Positions 32,213-44,890 of a stretch of 64,000 nt of DNA are shown here, piece after piece. The notes below the pieces were generated by a model. The model saw nothing but the letters and a program-made list of their open reading frames with translations. It was not told the origin of the DNA and did no database searches. This DNA comes from Chrysoperla carnea (lineage: Eukaryota; Arthropoda; Insecta; Neuroptera; Chrysopidae). Positions within the stretch are counted from its first letter, which is position 1. Every line of letters begins with the position of its first letter. The stretch lies in NCBI RefSeq assembly GCF_905475395.1, contig NC_058340.1, positions 68,550,181 through 68,614,180 of the forward strand, read 5' to 3'. The translations under genes were made by a program, and so were the position numbers.

Positions 32213-35140
32213 TTAATGGCGATTAATTATTTTAAAAGAAAGAGCAATTTTCATCTATTACAACATGCAAATAAAATATATTTTCTAAATTTTATTTAAT
32301 GTGCATTAAGTTAAATAAGTATACCTACAATAATAATATGAAAAATATAATTATAAATAGGTATTTGTTGTAATAAGGAAAAGAAAAAAAAATTTCACTT
32401 AAAAATGTGAAACTCTAAACTAATATTATACGCATATAAAAATCTTATAGTTTAGCTACACAACTTAGTTAACTGCTACTTGCTATCATCAAGTAGCTAT
32501 AATACACATACGTTATATCTGATTACTATAGGTATACACATAGATGTGTACACTTAAGGTAGAATAGCTAAAACAATGTGCACCTACAAATTTTATACCT
32601 TTATGGTCGAGGGATGACAAAGGATAAGTTTAATGATGCTGTAAAAGTAACGAAAAATTGAATACCCATATGTATTCGTTACTAAAATAATCTTAACCGC
32701 TACAATCGTCTCGTTACGTTACTCGTTACTTTTGTAAAATATTACCCAGTAAAACTTCAATTGGTAAGTTTTAATTATTATTTCAACTGTATAAGTTAAG
32801 ATGAATATATTCTATAAATTCGTGAGAAACATTTCAGTACTCGGTACTAGATGGCGTATCCGTTACTCAGTATTCGATACATACGTTTGATGTAACATTC
32901 TAAAGTATAATATCGATATATCAAAATTAATTTTATAAAACACGTAGATAATAATAATACAATTTTGTTTTTGATCATTCGAACATTGTGGCACTAATCA
33001 GGCCATTATAATATTGCCAAACTTCGAAAAAAACATACTCATAATTATTACAAGTTTATTGAAATATTTGAATACATAATACTAATAAATTATCAATTTG
33101 TCCAGATTTCATATTCTATAGTCTTCGATATCGATGCTTTTTTGCGAATACTACACTAGCTTTACTCTACTATATCGATATATCGGAACATCTAATATCG
33201 ATAATAAAATATCAATATTTCTATAAATATTAATTTATGAAACTATCTATTGTCATTTTCATTCTTTCAGTACTTTATCTGTTGATGGTTGGTTATCTTG
33301 GTATAGTTTATCACCCTTCTGTTATCCTTCTTTTTTAGGTAAACTCACAAGAAAATCGAACGAATTTATAGTTTACTTAATAATTCACTTTATTCAAAAA
33401 TACAATTAATAATTATTTATTTACTTAATCTAAGTCAATTTATGTCAGTTTCTTAAGGACGTTCCTCGCTAAGTGATACAACTATTAAAGGTGAAATTAT
33501 TTGAAGCTTTCGTTTCGAATTTTCATGGTGAATTCTATTATAACTTGGGAAATTATACGAAAATTAAGATTTTACGTTTATTTCGATATTATACCATAGT
33601 TTGAAAATCACTTACAGAAGAAATAACATACAAATACATACAATTTCATCACTTTTCTTTATAGGAAAATATTTTCCATGCTTTTAACTAATTAATAGTA
33701 TTTTTCCAAATTAATCTTAAGAAAATTATCCTTTAGGATTTATATGTTTAAAATGCAAACTTTAAATGCTCAAATCTATAAAGTTTACCACAGTAAGAGA
33801 TATTAAAAAATTTACGTGCTTATAAAGGACAGTAAAGAGAATGGTCACTCGATTTAAAGATGATTCCAAGAAAACGTGATTTTTTGGCCCTTTCCGAAGG
33901 ACTTCCTTATTTTAAGACGGAAAATATGGAAAATTTTATGTGTTTCTGATTTACAGTGTTTTTAAAATCGCACACTTCTATAGTCTACATTCTGTATGTT
34001 ATGGATCCTTCTAGTTACACAAGGATATGGTTATATTGCCGGATATCGGTGGAAAATGTGATTTATACACAAAAATTTGCATAGCCAAACAGTACATTTA
34101 GCAATCTAGAATTTAGTACATGTATACTATGAGTATACTACAATGCTATATGCTACACAAGCATTAATAGTGTTAACTATATAGATACCACTAATAATAA
34201 AGTAAGTATTATTATTGTATAAAACAATCAGAGCAGAAGAGGGGAAATTGTATTTTAATATTCTATTGTTCATGTTATATTGTTTCACATTTTTAGTGTG
34301 TTACTTTTTATTCTTTTAAATGAAATTTTTACTATTTTTATATTATTTTTGGTTTAATTATTATCATTACCATTTTAGATTTAGTAAATGTGTTAACTGT
34401 TTTAAACACCTAATTATAGAATTTAATTTGGAACAAATCATTCGAAGTTTATATTCGGGTATGATCGGGTGTGGTTCGTTCGTTGGAAATTTATACTTTT
34501 CTCATGAAATTATTATATTTTTTGTAGGAAAATGTTTAATATACAAAATTGAAATTTACATACATAAAGTTTTTTAAAGCCATTAAAAATTGTTTCTCCT
34601 TATTCAAATGTTAAATAGCTACCTATGATATCATGGAACTCATGGAATAACTTACCCACCATAACGCACCTAGGATTACCGCCACTAATTTTACTGACGG
34701 TACACTTTTCTCTTACAAGCGGTGGTTCTAATAACTCCGGATGAATTAGACCGTTAAACCCATAAAAATAAATGTAAAATTTAGATCGTTCATATTCTAA
34801 TATATCATCTATCAATATTTCATCGAAGTTCAACCATTAAAGTTTCAATTACATTGTGTATTTGAAACTTTGACCCTCAAAATTAATGTTATACTTAAAT
34901 TTGGAACTTTATACATAACCAATGATTGATTATGAGTTGAAAACGATAAACTAGTATATCCTTTCAAGTAGAGGTCAGAAAGAAATTGTTCTCAAACTAT
35001 TCTAAAAGTGATCCAATTTCATTTTCCTATGTTTGCAACTATGTAAATTACTATGTTAGTTTGAAACATTCCATTTACGATATGAATTGTTTAACTAACG
35101 CTCAACAACGCTTGTTATACAGAAATAACAATTCTATATG
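32213..35140. other. AT-rich intergenic, nothing firmly recognised
   Basis: A minus-strand open frame at 34600-34833 (FNGLIHPELLEPPLVREKC) has better composition than its surroundings and a possible donor (GTGG|GTAAGT), but no acceptor or clear domain. Confidence 0.4.
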
Positions 35141-35143
35141 TAA

Positions 35144-35290
35144 GTAACTGTGTATCGAATTTTTCGGGAAGATTATTGCCCATTTAATCGTCCTACTGAG
35201 CGATCAATTCGCATCACTATGCAAAAGTTCGAAGAAATGCAAGCACTGGAACGTGAGTCCAGCCAAGAATACGCTATTGGATTTTCTTAA
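35144..35290 (+). pseudogene. Helix-turn-helix transposase-type fragment (DUF4817-like)
   Basis: The frame reads YRIFREDYCPFNRPTERSIR then ITMQKFEEMQALERESS before a stop. The pattern 'aFreRFp.NRPs..TIrr.v.kFeetgs' is the DUF4817 HTH found at the N-terminus of many insect mariner-like and DDE-transposon-associated proteins. There is no start codon and no catalytic domain, so it is a relic. It abuts the foldback-related sequence at 35.29 kb. Confidence 0.6.
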
Positions 35291-35705
35291 GAGTTGAGTC
35301 TATTCGCTCCGTGCGTGAAATTTCGTTTCCATGACAACGATACACTACTTTAATTATAGAATTCTATGGATGCATATATAATTGTATGGATTGCATTGAA
35401 AACTTACATTTAAAATTTAATATTCTTGTTTCACAAATTTAAATAAATAATTATGATAATTTACATTTGAAAAATAATATTTGTACAATTTGATTTATTA
35501 TTTTCACAATTTTTAATGCATTAAGTTTAATTAATTAGTGTTTTTCAATCATTTTAATTTGACAGTTTCTATATCATTAACATGTAAAGAATTGCAAATT
35601 AGTCATAACAGCCCCCTTTATCTCCAAAATTTTTCACTTAAAGCGCTGGCATCGATTTTATTATCCCTACCATGACTACGCATACAACGAATACCAACAA
35701 ACCTG
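35290..35705 (-). mobile_element. Foldback-like element F, copy 2 (one arm)
   Basis: Inverted relative to 17935-18330: shares 'attttattgtccctaccatg'-type words, 'gtcataacag', 'acatgtaaagaattgcaaat' and 'gatacactactttaattata' with that copy, with many substitutions and small indels. Confidence 0.65.
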
Positions 35706-36222
35706 CATCGCCAAAGCACCAACAATTTGAGATTTAACATTATCTTGGAAAAGGAAAAATGTCAAATGTATTCAAAAACTTATCCATGCGACTTTTACTC
35801 GAGCTTAACCGGTTTTTTAAGTTTCAAGTGAACAATAAACTATTCATCATTTTTATTTAAGCTTCTTATTATTATTCTAAGCTTCCTGAGAAAAGTGCAT
35901 ATTGAAATATCACAAAAATTCATTGATTTTGAATGCAATAAATGTAATTTATATATTTTTCTGATAAAAGGGTTGAAATCAAAATATAATTTTACACATT
36001 ATAGTATCAAATTATTTAATATATCAATCAACACATCATAGTCACTAAAATATTCTCATACCCTAATTATAGTTTCAAATTTCAAAATTTTAATACCAAA
36101 TAAATGTTTCAATTATATATACTAAATTGATTTTTATTGAAAAGTTTTTTCTGTGGTTTATATGTGAGAATAGTGATTATATTTTATAGATTTTTGTGTG
36201 TTAAAAACATACTGTTATAATA

Positions 36223-36712
36223 TACTAGAGTGATACCCACCCGCTTCGCTGGGTTTAAAAGTAAAGATTGATAAAGATAATTGCTCTCGCTTATCCCCTT
36301 GATATAACACTCGAATTAATGATAAGGATTGTTTTAGTAAAGTAAAATATATGTATAGTTTTCTAGTTTTTTAAATGTATAATAGTAATTATTCATTGAG
36401 TATATCAGAAAAGATGGCCGTGAAATATTTTATACTGACTATTTTTACAGAAATCTGTAATTTATGGTAATGTCAAATGACTACTTTTACAGAAATCTGT
36501 AATTTATGGTAATGTCAAATTAAATTAATTTTAAATTTTTTTTAAATTTATTTATTAATATATCTTTATAAATTATATCTCATGTGTTATTCTGATATAT
36601 CAGCTATATTGCTGTACAGTTTCATTAAAAATCATTAGCTAGTTTTAGCATGAAAGCGTAACAAACAAACAAACAAACAAGCATGCTGACTTTCGCATTT
36701 ATAATATATACA
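36223..36712 (+). mobile_element. Interspersed element C, copy 4
   Basis: Starts 'gtgatacccacccgcttcgc', ends with (CAAA)n and 'actttcgcatttataatata'. Contains a copy-specific tandem duplication of about 40 bp ('ttttacagaaatctgtaatt') at about 36448-36520. Confidence 0.7.
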
Positions 36713-36950
36713 GATTTCCTATACTGCATAATATAATATGAAAAAAGCACTTACCTGGCTTCATATTTTCATAACTTAATGGTGCTTTGAACTATTTATA
36801 TGTTCGATATAATTTTAAAATAAATCACTGCAAATAATGTAAAAAATCTAACATCATTAACATATCATTATCATATGAATTCCTTGTCCAGCCAAATATC
36901 AAAATTATAAGACTAATTAGACTTATGTTAGTAGTTATGTGATATTGGTC

Positions 36951-37580
36951 CAAGAGCTCGCTGCAAAAAACCTGGCCTATCGAGTTACCGGATGAAGTAT
37001 TTTTTAAATGATACTACTCACTGTAACTATTAAAAAAATCATTTAGTGCCAGGGCAAATATGGTGCATAACCTTGCTATATTTTTTCTAAGGTACATTTT
37101 TTGGACATAAACTGTACCAATCGAGTAACCGCTTGAAACTAATTTTAAAATATAGTTTCGAGTGAGTAGAAAATAATTATGAACAACTGCCTCGGTCAAT
37201 CTGGTGCTAACCCCATGGCACGACACATTTTTTAATTTTTTTTTTTGTTGTGTTACCGTACCTATCGAGTAACCGCTTCAAACTGTAATTAAATTGAAGT
37301 TTAAACATTTCTTATTAAGAAAATATATTAGTGCCGCTTCTATTTTAGTGACAAATGCCCGGCACGATACTTTATATTCCTTCAAGTCCCATACTATTGC
37401 TCATATAATCTATAACAGATACATTGGGGAATAAATGAATAAACATCTAATGGATAACAATTACAGTAATTTTTAAGTGATTTTTTTTTATTTATTCGAG
37501 TATTTTATAAAGTATCAACATAAAATACAATGAAAGTTCTCTCATATACATATTTTACTATAAAATTAATTAAAAAACTT
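36951..37580 (+). repeat. Left terminal inverted repeat with iterated 12-bp motif
   Basis: Contains ATCGAGT(A/T)ACCG at 36979-36990, 37120-37131 and 37264-37275, spaced 141 and 144 bp. Regularly iterated subterminal motifs are usual transposase-binding sites in foldback and long-TIR elements; that role is inferred here. Confidence 0.85.
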
Positions 37581-37624
37581 AAATATCTAAAAATATACAT
37601 TGAACTATATATATAGAATTATTA

Positions 37625-38254
37625 TTAAATGTCATCATGATCATCATCATCACTATCGTCATGATCATTGTCACTACGGCCATGATCATCGTCACTTTTA
37701 TCATAATTATCATCATGGTCACCTTTATTTTCATGATTATCATCGTTATTATCGTCATGGTCACTGTCATTTTTTTTGTTGTAATCATCATTATCATAAG
37801 AATCATCATCACAATTACCAATTTCATTAAGCTCTACGTCATCAAGTTCTACCATAACAATGTCTTCAACTAAGAGAGGTGTTGGATCACCTTCGAACCA
37901 AAGCGGTTCAATTTTATTGTCATTTACTGTCCATCCGCATTGTTCTGGTGAGAAATTGATGCAGTTAGCTTCAGTAGCATTCTGCCACATTGAAGTTACA
38001 TAGATAGTTCGTAAAATTTTTTGTTTCAGTGACTTCCAACATGGTGGAAGTTGAGTTGAATCAAATTTTTTTACATTTTTCATAAAATATTCTGCTACAG
38101 ACGTTGACGTAAATCGATTTTGAAACATTAATAATCTCGCATTATTTACATTGTTACAACTTATTCCATAAATTTTACAAGTATATTCTTGCAATATTTC
38201 CATACTTCTTAAATTATCAATTTCGTCTATATTCGCGCTCAATGTTCGCATCAA
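37625..38254 (-). CDS. 209-aa ORF of the foldback transposon, unknown function, acidic Asp-rich tail
   Basis: An intact open frame between the inverted arms. Residues 1-140 look like a folded domain (YGISCNNVNNARLLMFQ, LPPCWKSLKQKI, IYVTSMWQNA, CGWTVNDNKIEPLWFEGD). From memory this resembles the C-terminal part of uncharacterised transposon-associated proteins in arthropods and cnidarians, with an 'LPPC...GW...W.EGD.P' pattern. I cannot name a domain. Residues about 150-209 are almost all Asp, Asn, His, Lys and Ser, encoded by an expanded imperfect 'gat/gac/aat' triplet tract. There is no visible DDE catalytic core, so the protein is either a truncated piece or an accessory protein. Any upstream exon would have to lie in the right arm; none is evident. 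Confidence 0.75.
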   Translation of the reverse strand: MMRTLSANIDEIDNLRSMEILQEYTCKIYGISCNNVNNARLLMFQNRFTSTSVAEYFMKNVKKFDSTQLPPCWKSLKQKILRTIYVTSMWQNATEANCINFSPEQCGWTVNDNKIEPLWFEGDPTPLLVEDIVMVELDDVELNEIGNCDDDSYDNDDYNKKNDSDHDDNNDDNHENKGDHDDNYDKSDDDHGRSDNDHDDSDDDDHDDI

Positions 38255-38286
38255 GTTTGGACAGCTTTTGACAAGTTTTGATATTT

Positions 38287-38848
38287 AAGTTTTATAATTA
38301 ATTTTATAGTAAAATATATGAGAGAACTTTCATTGTATTTTATGTTGATACTTGATGTTTATTCATTTATTCCCCAATGTATCTGTTATAGATTATATGA
38401 GCAATAGTATGGGACTTGAAGGAATATAAAGTATCGTGCCGGGCATTTGTCACTAAAATAGAAGTGGCACTAATATATTTTTTTAATAAGAAATGTTTAA
38501 ACTTCAATTTAATTACAGTTTGAAGCGGTTACTCGATAGGTACGGTCCCACAACAAAAAAAAATTAAAAAATGTGTCGTGCCATGGGGTTAGCACCAAAT
38601 TGACCGAGGCAGTTGTTCATAATTATTTTCTACTCACTCGAAACTACATTTTAAAATCAGTTTCAAGCGGTTACTCGATTGGTACAGTTTATGTCCAAAA
38701 AATGTACCTTAGAAAAAATATAGCAAGGTTATGCACCATATTTGCCCTGGCACTAAATGATTTTTTTAATAGTTACAGTGAGTAGTATCATTTAAAAAAT
38801 ACTTCATCCGGTAACTCGATAGGCCAGGTTTTTTGCAGCGAGCTCTTG
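38287..38848 (-). repeat. Right terminal inverted repeat with iterated 12-bp motif
   Basis: Mirror image of the left arm, with CGGT(T/A)ACTCGAT at 38526-38537, 38668-38679 and 38809-38820 (spacing 142 and 141 bp). Confidence 0.85.
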
Positions 38849-41800
38849 CTCCATATGTATATGTATATGTTTAGATAAAAATGATTCTAAGATGCTCGAA
38901 GAGAAGGATTTTTCTTTAGAAATTGATATTTCCTATCCTTAAGGTAGTACGAGCACGAACGCGATGTTAGGAGTTAGGGTTGAAATTATTTGTACTTTAT
39001 TTTCAACTTTGACAATGAATTTTGTTATAACTTTATGAATATAGACGAAAAATGAGAATACAATTTTTCGATATCTGGCTATCGATATTTGGAAAATTAT
39101 TCTAGATATTGAATAAGTTTATTCGTACTTTTCGTTTTATATTATCAAGCTATAACATAATTCACCAACAAAACTTGAAATATATATGTTTTTAATTTTC
39201 TTTCGACTTGTTTTGGAGAAATCTATGAAAATATGTCATCCATCTATCGTTTTATCAAAAAACCAGTTTTAAATACGATTACTTTTGAAGTCATTTATAA
39301 GTTGAAGATTTTTCACCGTATGACTGTTGAAGTTTTGAAGATTGTTTCAAAAACTTATTTTGTCTTCAAAATACCACTTGCGATATTAATCTAAACAGCA
39401 GCTAAGCAGTTTTTCGTTTGACTGTTGTTGAAGTGAATCATTACTGTTCTACAAAATTCTAATCTACGCCTTGAAATTTATTGGGATATCATGACCCCTA
39501 CTTAAATTATAAAAGTTTTTGAATCAATACGAAGAAAAGGTAAGATTAATTCGAAGGGTATTAATTTTCCATTTGCAATTTCCTGTAGAGCGTATATAAC
39601 ATGATTCGCCGATACTAATGAGATATTAGCTAATAAAGAATGTACAGATATTTCTATTATAACCTGGGATCCGTTTCCCTGCGCCTCCACCAAAAAAAAA
39701 TTTATGGGAACATTACTAATGACTTCAAGAATTCATATACCAAGCTTAAATCTTACAAAAACAGTAGTAACATTAAGAGAGTGGTCTATTTTTTACTGAA
39801 CAGTTCTTTTATACATTTGAACAGTATTGCTGTAAGTTACTATGGTTTTTTAATATAAGTTATTCAACGCGTGCTGATACCCAGTTTAAGCTTGTTTTCG
39901 TATTTATATGTAAACCGACTGACAGCTGTTACATGGTGAAATAATTTTTCCAGCTCACTTGATGAATTAACTTGAAAATATCCTACAGGATTTAAAGATA
40001 TAAGGAATTAAAACCAAAAATAATTTCAATTTCTTAGCGATTGTTTATTAAGTTTCAATTAAGTATATAATAATAAGTTTTATTTTTTGCAATTTTTTTT
40101 TTGTATTTACAATTTTTTCTCCTTTAGTTTGATTGAGATTTTTATTTTTTAATTGAAGGGGAAATTTTTTTTTTTTTGTTTATAATAAGTTAAGGTTAAA
40201 TTGTATTTGAATTTTTTTACAAAAAAATTATAGGAAGCTTTCTCAAAATGTACACTTAAGCTCTAGAATCAAATCGTAAATTTCTTTAGTGTACATGTTC
40301 AAAAAGCTTTTGACAATTCAAAGTTCTTATAATCTTTTTGAGTGTTAAAAACTATGTTGACTATTTTGAGAATATCTTTTTTTTGTTTCACTAAAAAAAT
40401 TAGAGTTTTTTTTTATCTTGCTTAATATTTACGTAGAGGAGGTTGGATGTGATAATGGAATGATTTTTGGGGGATTCATGGGTTTTTTTTGCACTAAATA
40501 TTATTACTTTATACAAATAACAAAAAAAAAAAAATTATAATAATATAAAAAAATTAAGTTTATTGCACGTTCACAAATTCTTTAAGTATAGTTTTTTTTT
40601 ATTTATAGTTTTTTTTTTCTTCCATTTTTTAAGTAAAATAATTTTCTTTTTAAGTACAGCATATTTTTAAAATGGTTTTTAGAAAATAAATTTTCATGAT
40701 TTTACAAAATTGATATTTTGAAATAATATTTTGTTTGAATGAAGTGCGTCAGTACTTTTTTCTGTTTTGTTGGTGGTCTAAAGGAGTTATCAAAATCCTG
40801 AAATCAATTTCATAAAAAGCAAACTGATTCATGTTTTCAAGATATAATCTCTTTATTGAGCAAAGTGATTTATCAGACACTACTAATTCGACATTTTCTA
40901 TCGATTCAGTTCAATTTTCCTGTAATGTTTGCTTCTCAATAATTCTGCATTTAAAAATTTGTCATACTATGCCAATGGTATTAATTAAAAATTGATAAAC
41001 ATTTTCTCTTGTGGCTTTATGTGCCATTTTGATTATTTTATCAGATTTCGTGACTTTTTTGATTTACAGGAGGAAAATAAATTCAGTTTTATACACAAAA
41101 ATAAAGTTACAAGAGTTACAGATATATGGAATAAGATTCAGTGTTCTTCATAGATATTAATAAAGATTCTGTCAAATCATTTAGAGTCATTCATATTTCT
41201 CAATTTTTGTATTTCTCAAGTTTACCCAATTTTCAAATATCTTCTTTCAAATATCTGGAGTCAGCCTCACACATAGTTTTAAATAGCTTAGCTTAAGTTT
41301 TAACGGAAATTAGCTTTTTCAAGGGAAAACGAAAATTTTACGATATTTTCGCACGATATTAAGCCCTAAATTTTGATCATGACTTATGGTCTAAGGTTTT
41401 CTTACAAAAATAAAATTTTAACTACAACGTACTTTTTGTCTTTTCTCACCAAAAATTGATAGTTTAATTTCAGTATATTGATTCTCCAAATGAATTATCA
41501 GTTTTTACACAATAGTCCTTCTACACATTTTCTTAAAATTTCAAAAACGCACATTTATTGGGAGTATATTTACCGTGCTACAAAAAAACAGGTAGTTTTC
41601 TATCTTTCGATTATTGTTTAGTTTTATCATAACAAATCAAACATATTTTGGTTTTTAACGCGCGGTCGTATAAAATTCGAAGAAAACGTCATACCAGTTT
41701 GAAAAACATAGCTCCGAGAAAAAGCGTTAAAAATTTTTTACAAAGAGCCACATTTGAATAACAACGTATTCTTGTATATAGCTAAAAGAATTTTCTACTT

Positions 41801-42180
41801 CGAATTTAATCATAAAATTCTATAATAGTTTTTCAATGATACTAAGGAGCAATTTTCATGTAAAAAAATTGATTTTTTGAAAATTTTCAATCTAAGACTG
41901 TGAGAAAGTGAGAAAGTCTTTTTTAGTTAGAGATATTTTAATATGTAGAGCCTCTTAATTTAATTTTAGATGCCATCTTATTAAGAAAATTAAGAATATT
42001 GATGTTAAAGTCCATTAATTTAGTTTCAGCTTATTGTATTTCATCTCAAATTCAATATATCCTAGAGTTTTATTTCAACTGAATCAAACATATAATTCTG
42101 AAGTAATATAAATATATTAGAAATTTGCACATTTTGTCCATCATTTTGCACGAAAACTATCAGTCAGTTTCTTTTGGTCA
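38849..42180. other. AT-rich intergenic, poly-T rich
   Basis: No gene recognised. A 'ccttaaggtagtacgagca' phrase at 38.94 kb resembles the left end of the element at 42.185 kb. Long T tracts dominate 40.1-40.7 kb. Confidence 0.45.
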
Positions 42181-42184
42181 TCTT

Positions 42185-42680
42185 AAGGTAGTACCAGCAT
42201 GAAATCACTTTTCGACAGATTTGGCCGAATTTTTTTTCTCGGGTTTATAATAGCTTTATTTATGAATTCCTAAAATTTCATAATTTTTGACCGTTTAGAT
42301 CGCGTGATATTTAAAGACAAAGTTCGCGATTTTGAGGTTCATGTCCCATTTAAAGCATGTAAAATGTCCGGTCTCTCCAACTATTTTTTATGATATTATT
42401 ATATTTTGAAGAAAAAGTAGAAAAAAATGTTTATACAATACAATTCTAAAAAAAAAATTTAGAAATTAATTTTCACTTTCGAGATATTAATTTTGACGTA
42501 AATTGATCGAAATTGGGACGTTGGCATAATTATTTCCCATTTTAAACGGTCAAAATTTCTGAAACTTTGGGAATTAATAGTAAGCATTATTAAATTCTTA
42601 AATTTAATTTTTCGTTAAATTCTGTCGAAAAAAAAATTGTACCATTGCTTTAACATAGAAACTGCAAATACCATGCTGGA
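42185..42680. mobile_element. Possible MITE
   Basis: Left end 'aaggtagtaccagcatgaaa' and right end 'aataccatgctgg' are short imperfect inverted complements, and 'cgacagat' / 'tctgtcg' form an inner inverted pair. No clear target duplication. Confidence 0.35.
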
Positions 42681-42898
42681 ACATCCTTAATCACAAGGTA
42701 CAGGCATAAAACTTTTATACAAGCATAATTCGATCAAAACGAACAAACATGAAAATTTGGCATGAACATGACTTAAAAAGGGCGAATATAAAAGTTTTAC
42801 AACCGATTTCTTATCATGATACCAACAAAATAAGCTGAAAAATCCTTTAAACACTAAAATCATGAACAAAATCAATTCTCACTACTCTAGTTGCATAG

Positions 42899-43346
42899 GT
42901 CAAATCCATCGTGTTGACGATTCAGCAATGATAATGCTAATTTTGCAGCCCTGACCAAGAAGCCGGACGAGGCCCAAGCAAGTGGCAACCCTAATATATC
43001 CTCCTTAAAAAGAACAAAAACCTTCATTGTGTATTAAGTCACATAACACATAATCAAAGAAAATTTTTAAAGTAAGATGGATCGTGATGCGGTTTTCGCA
43101 TAAAGGTTCTGGAAGTTCTTTTTCGACCCTTAGCACGAGTGGTTGCTCATGTTAAATCCATCGTGGTGACGATTCAGCAATCATAATGCTATTTTTTCTT
43201 TTTCGACTCTGACCACGAGGTGGCCTGGAATGCTTTCTAAGCCCCTCACTACCGGGCGAGGCCCAAGCAGATGGCAACCCTAATATATCCTGCTCAAAAA
43301 GAACAAAAACCCTCATTGTATATTAAGTCACATAACACATAATCTA
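42899..43346 (+). repeat. Tandem duplication, offset about 253 bp
   Basis: Two copies (42899-43055 and 43153-43345) share 'aatccatcgtg.tgacgattc', 'gcgaggcccaagcag'-type words, 'tggcaaccctaatatatcct' and 'attaagtcacataacacata'. The second has an extra GC-richer insert of about 40 bp. Confidence 0.85.
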
Positions 43347-43889
43347 TACATATTTATAATACGTATATAAGTGAACTTAACATAAGTAAAAAGTACTAAA
43401 GTCATATTATTTTATTATGTATGTTATGTTATATTCTAAAAATAGATCGTTTTTATGTGTATGTAGTATGTATAGTAAAACTGACTTAAGTGTGTTTTTA
43501 TATGTATTATGCATGTAATATATATGTATATGACTTAAGTATAGTTCTGTATATATGTATATGTAATATTTCACTATACTATAGCTGAGCTGTGTTTGTG
43601 CTGTAATATAGTGACTTGAATTGTGATTGTATTTTTACTACATGACAAGCAGTTAAAAAGTCATTCCAACAACGTATTGCATATTATATATTGGCTAACT
43701 TAACTACATACTTATTACTTTACAGTAAGTTAATATTGTTTTGTATGTTAAGTAAAAATTACTTAGTTAGCCATCGAACATACATATTTAAATCAGATTT
43801 TGATATCCTGTTTTTATCATGATTTTCATTTAAAATATCAAATAATTCGAAGCTTATGCGACCATAAAATTTTACAGGTTTTAAATCAG

Positions 43890-44275
43890 GGATATCAAAT
43901 TCTTTGTTATCTAGATGAACCCAATTTCCTGAACCAAAACTAATTGAAAGTCCTATTTTAAGAATGTAGTGTTAAAATTTTCTATTTTGACAATGATTTT
44001 ACGGAGAGTTCCAATTCTGAAGTATTAAGAAAGAGTCAAAGATGCATTATTTGTATCTTAAGGCAGAAGATATTAAATTCTTTGTTATTTAGAATGCAAA
44101 TATCCAATTTTCCGAAACCAATCTAATTAAAAGCCCTATTTTTGGAGCGTAGTGTTTATATCCTTAAAAATTTTCTATTTTGGCAAGGTTTTTACGGAAA
44201 GTTACAATTCTCAAATATTAAGAAGGTCCAAGATCCATTATTTGTATCTTAAGACATAAGACAAGAAAGTATAAT
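43890..44275 (+). repeat. About 180-bp tandem repeat, about 2 units
   Basis: 'tctttgttat.tagatg.a' begins near 43901 and 44079; 'attatttgtatcttaag.ca' ends each unit. Units diverge by roughly 10-20 percent by eye. Confidence 0.7.
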
Positions 44276-44329
44276 GTATAAAGGCTGTATCTTTTAAGCC
44301 ACAAATCGAGATTATTCATGTCGAAAATC

Positions 44330-44890
44330 CAATTAGGCTGTGATGTAATGACGAATCTGATTTTTTCATAATTGTCTCGGTGGCAGTTAAATTTTCTATC
44401 AAAACTAACTGAAATGAGATAAACTTTACGAATGAACTATGTGGATGGACAGAACATTAATAGAATACTTCGAAAATACAGAAACTTCCTAGATTTTTTT
44501 AGAAAATCTCATCTTTATTTCGAAATATTTGGAAATTTCATAATGACGAATTTGTGTATCTAATTCCAGCACTATTGACTCGGAAGCAGTCAAAACTTTT
44601 TCAAAACTAACGAAAATGAAATGAAATTTACGAATGAACTGTTAAGATAGATAGGGCATTTATAGAATATTTGCAAAACACAAGAAACTGCTAGATTTTT
44701 TTAGAAAATCAGATCTTTATTTCGAAATGTTTGGAAATTTTAATTCGACTGTCAGATAATGACGAAGTTGTATGTCTAATTCATTCACTATTGAATCGGA
44801 GGCAGTTAAACTTTTTTCAAAACTAACAAAAATGAGATTAAACTTACGAGAAGAGACGCTTTATAGAAAACACAGGTAATTCCTAGATCG
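44330..44890 (+). repeat. About 200-bp tandem repeat, about 2.7 units
   Basis: 'ctagatttttttagaaaatc' occurs at about 44489 and 44691, and a truncated version at about 44883. Between them 'gcagttaaa.tttt..caaaactaac' and 'aatgaactat/tg' repeat in register. Confidence 0.8.

Larger units (their letters stand above)
36951..38848. mobile_element. Foldback transposon with very long terminal inverted repeats, about 1.9 kb
   Basis: Outer arms of about 500 bp (36951-37447 and 38354-38848) are inverted copies; the 70-codon frames they contain differ at only two residues. A further inverted block (37512-37580 / 38287-38353) continues inward; the left arm has about 60 extra bp between the blocks. The centre carries one minus-strand ORF of 209 aa. 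No target-site duplication was recognised, so the exact tips are uncertain by a few bases. The structure matches foldback/long-TIR DNA transposons. Confidence 0.88.

Noticed and set aside
34600..34833. Minus-strand frame with ISGGNPRCVMVG, considered as a FLYWCH-type or mod(mdg4)-like exon
   Set aside because: Key Trp, Cys and His spacing of FLYWCH is absent, there is no clear acceptor, and the similarity is too short to support.
37014..38785. Two near-identical 70-aa frames (MSCHGVST...) on opposite strands
   Set aside because: They lie wholly inside the inverted arms of the foldback transposon and cross the iterated motif; no sign of coding constraint.
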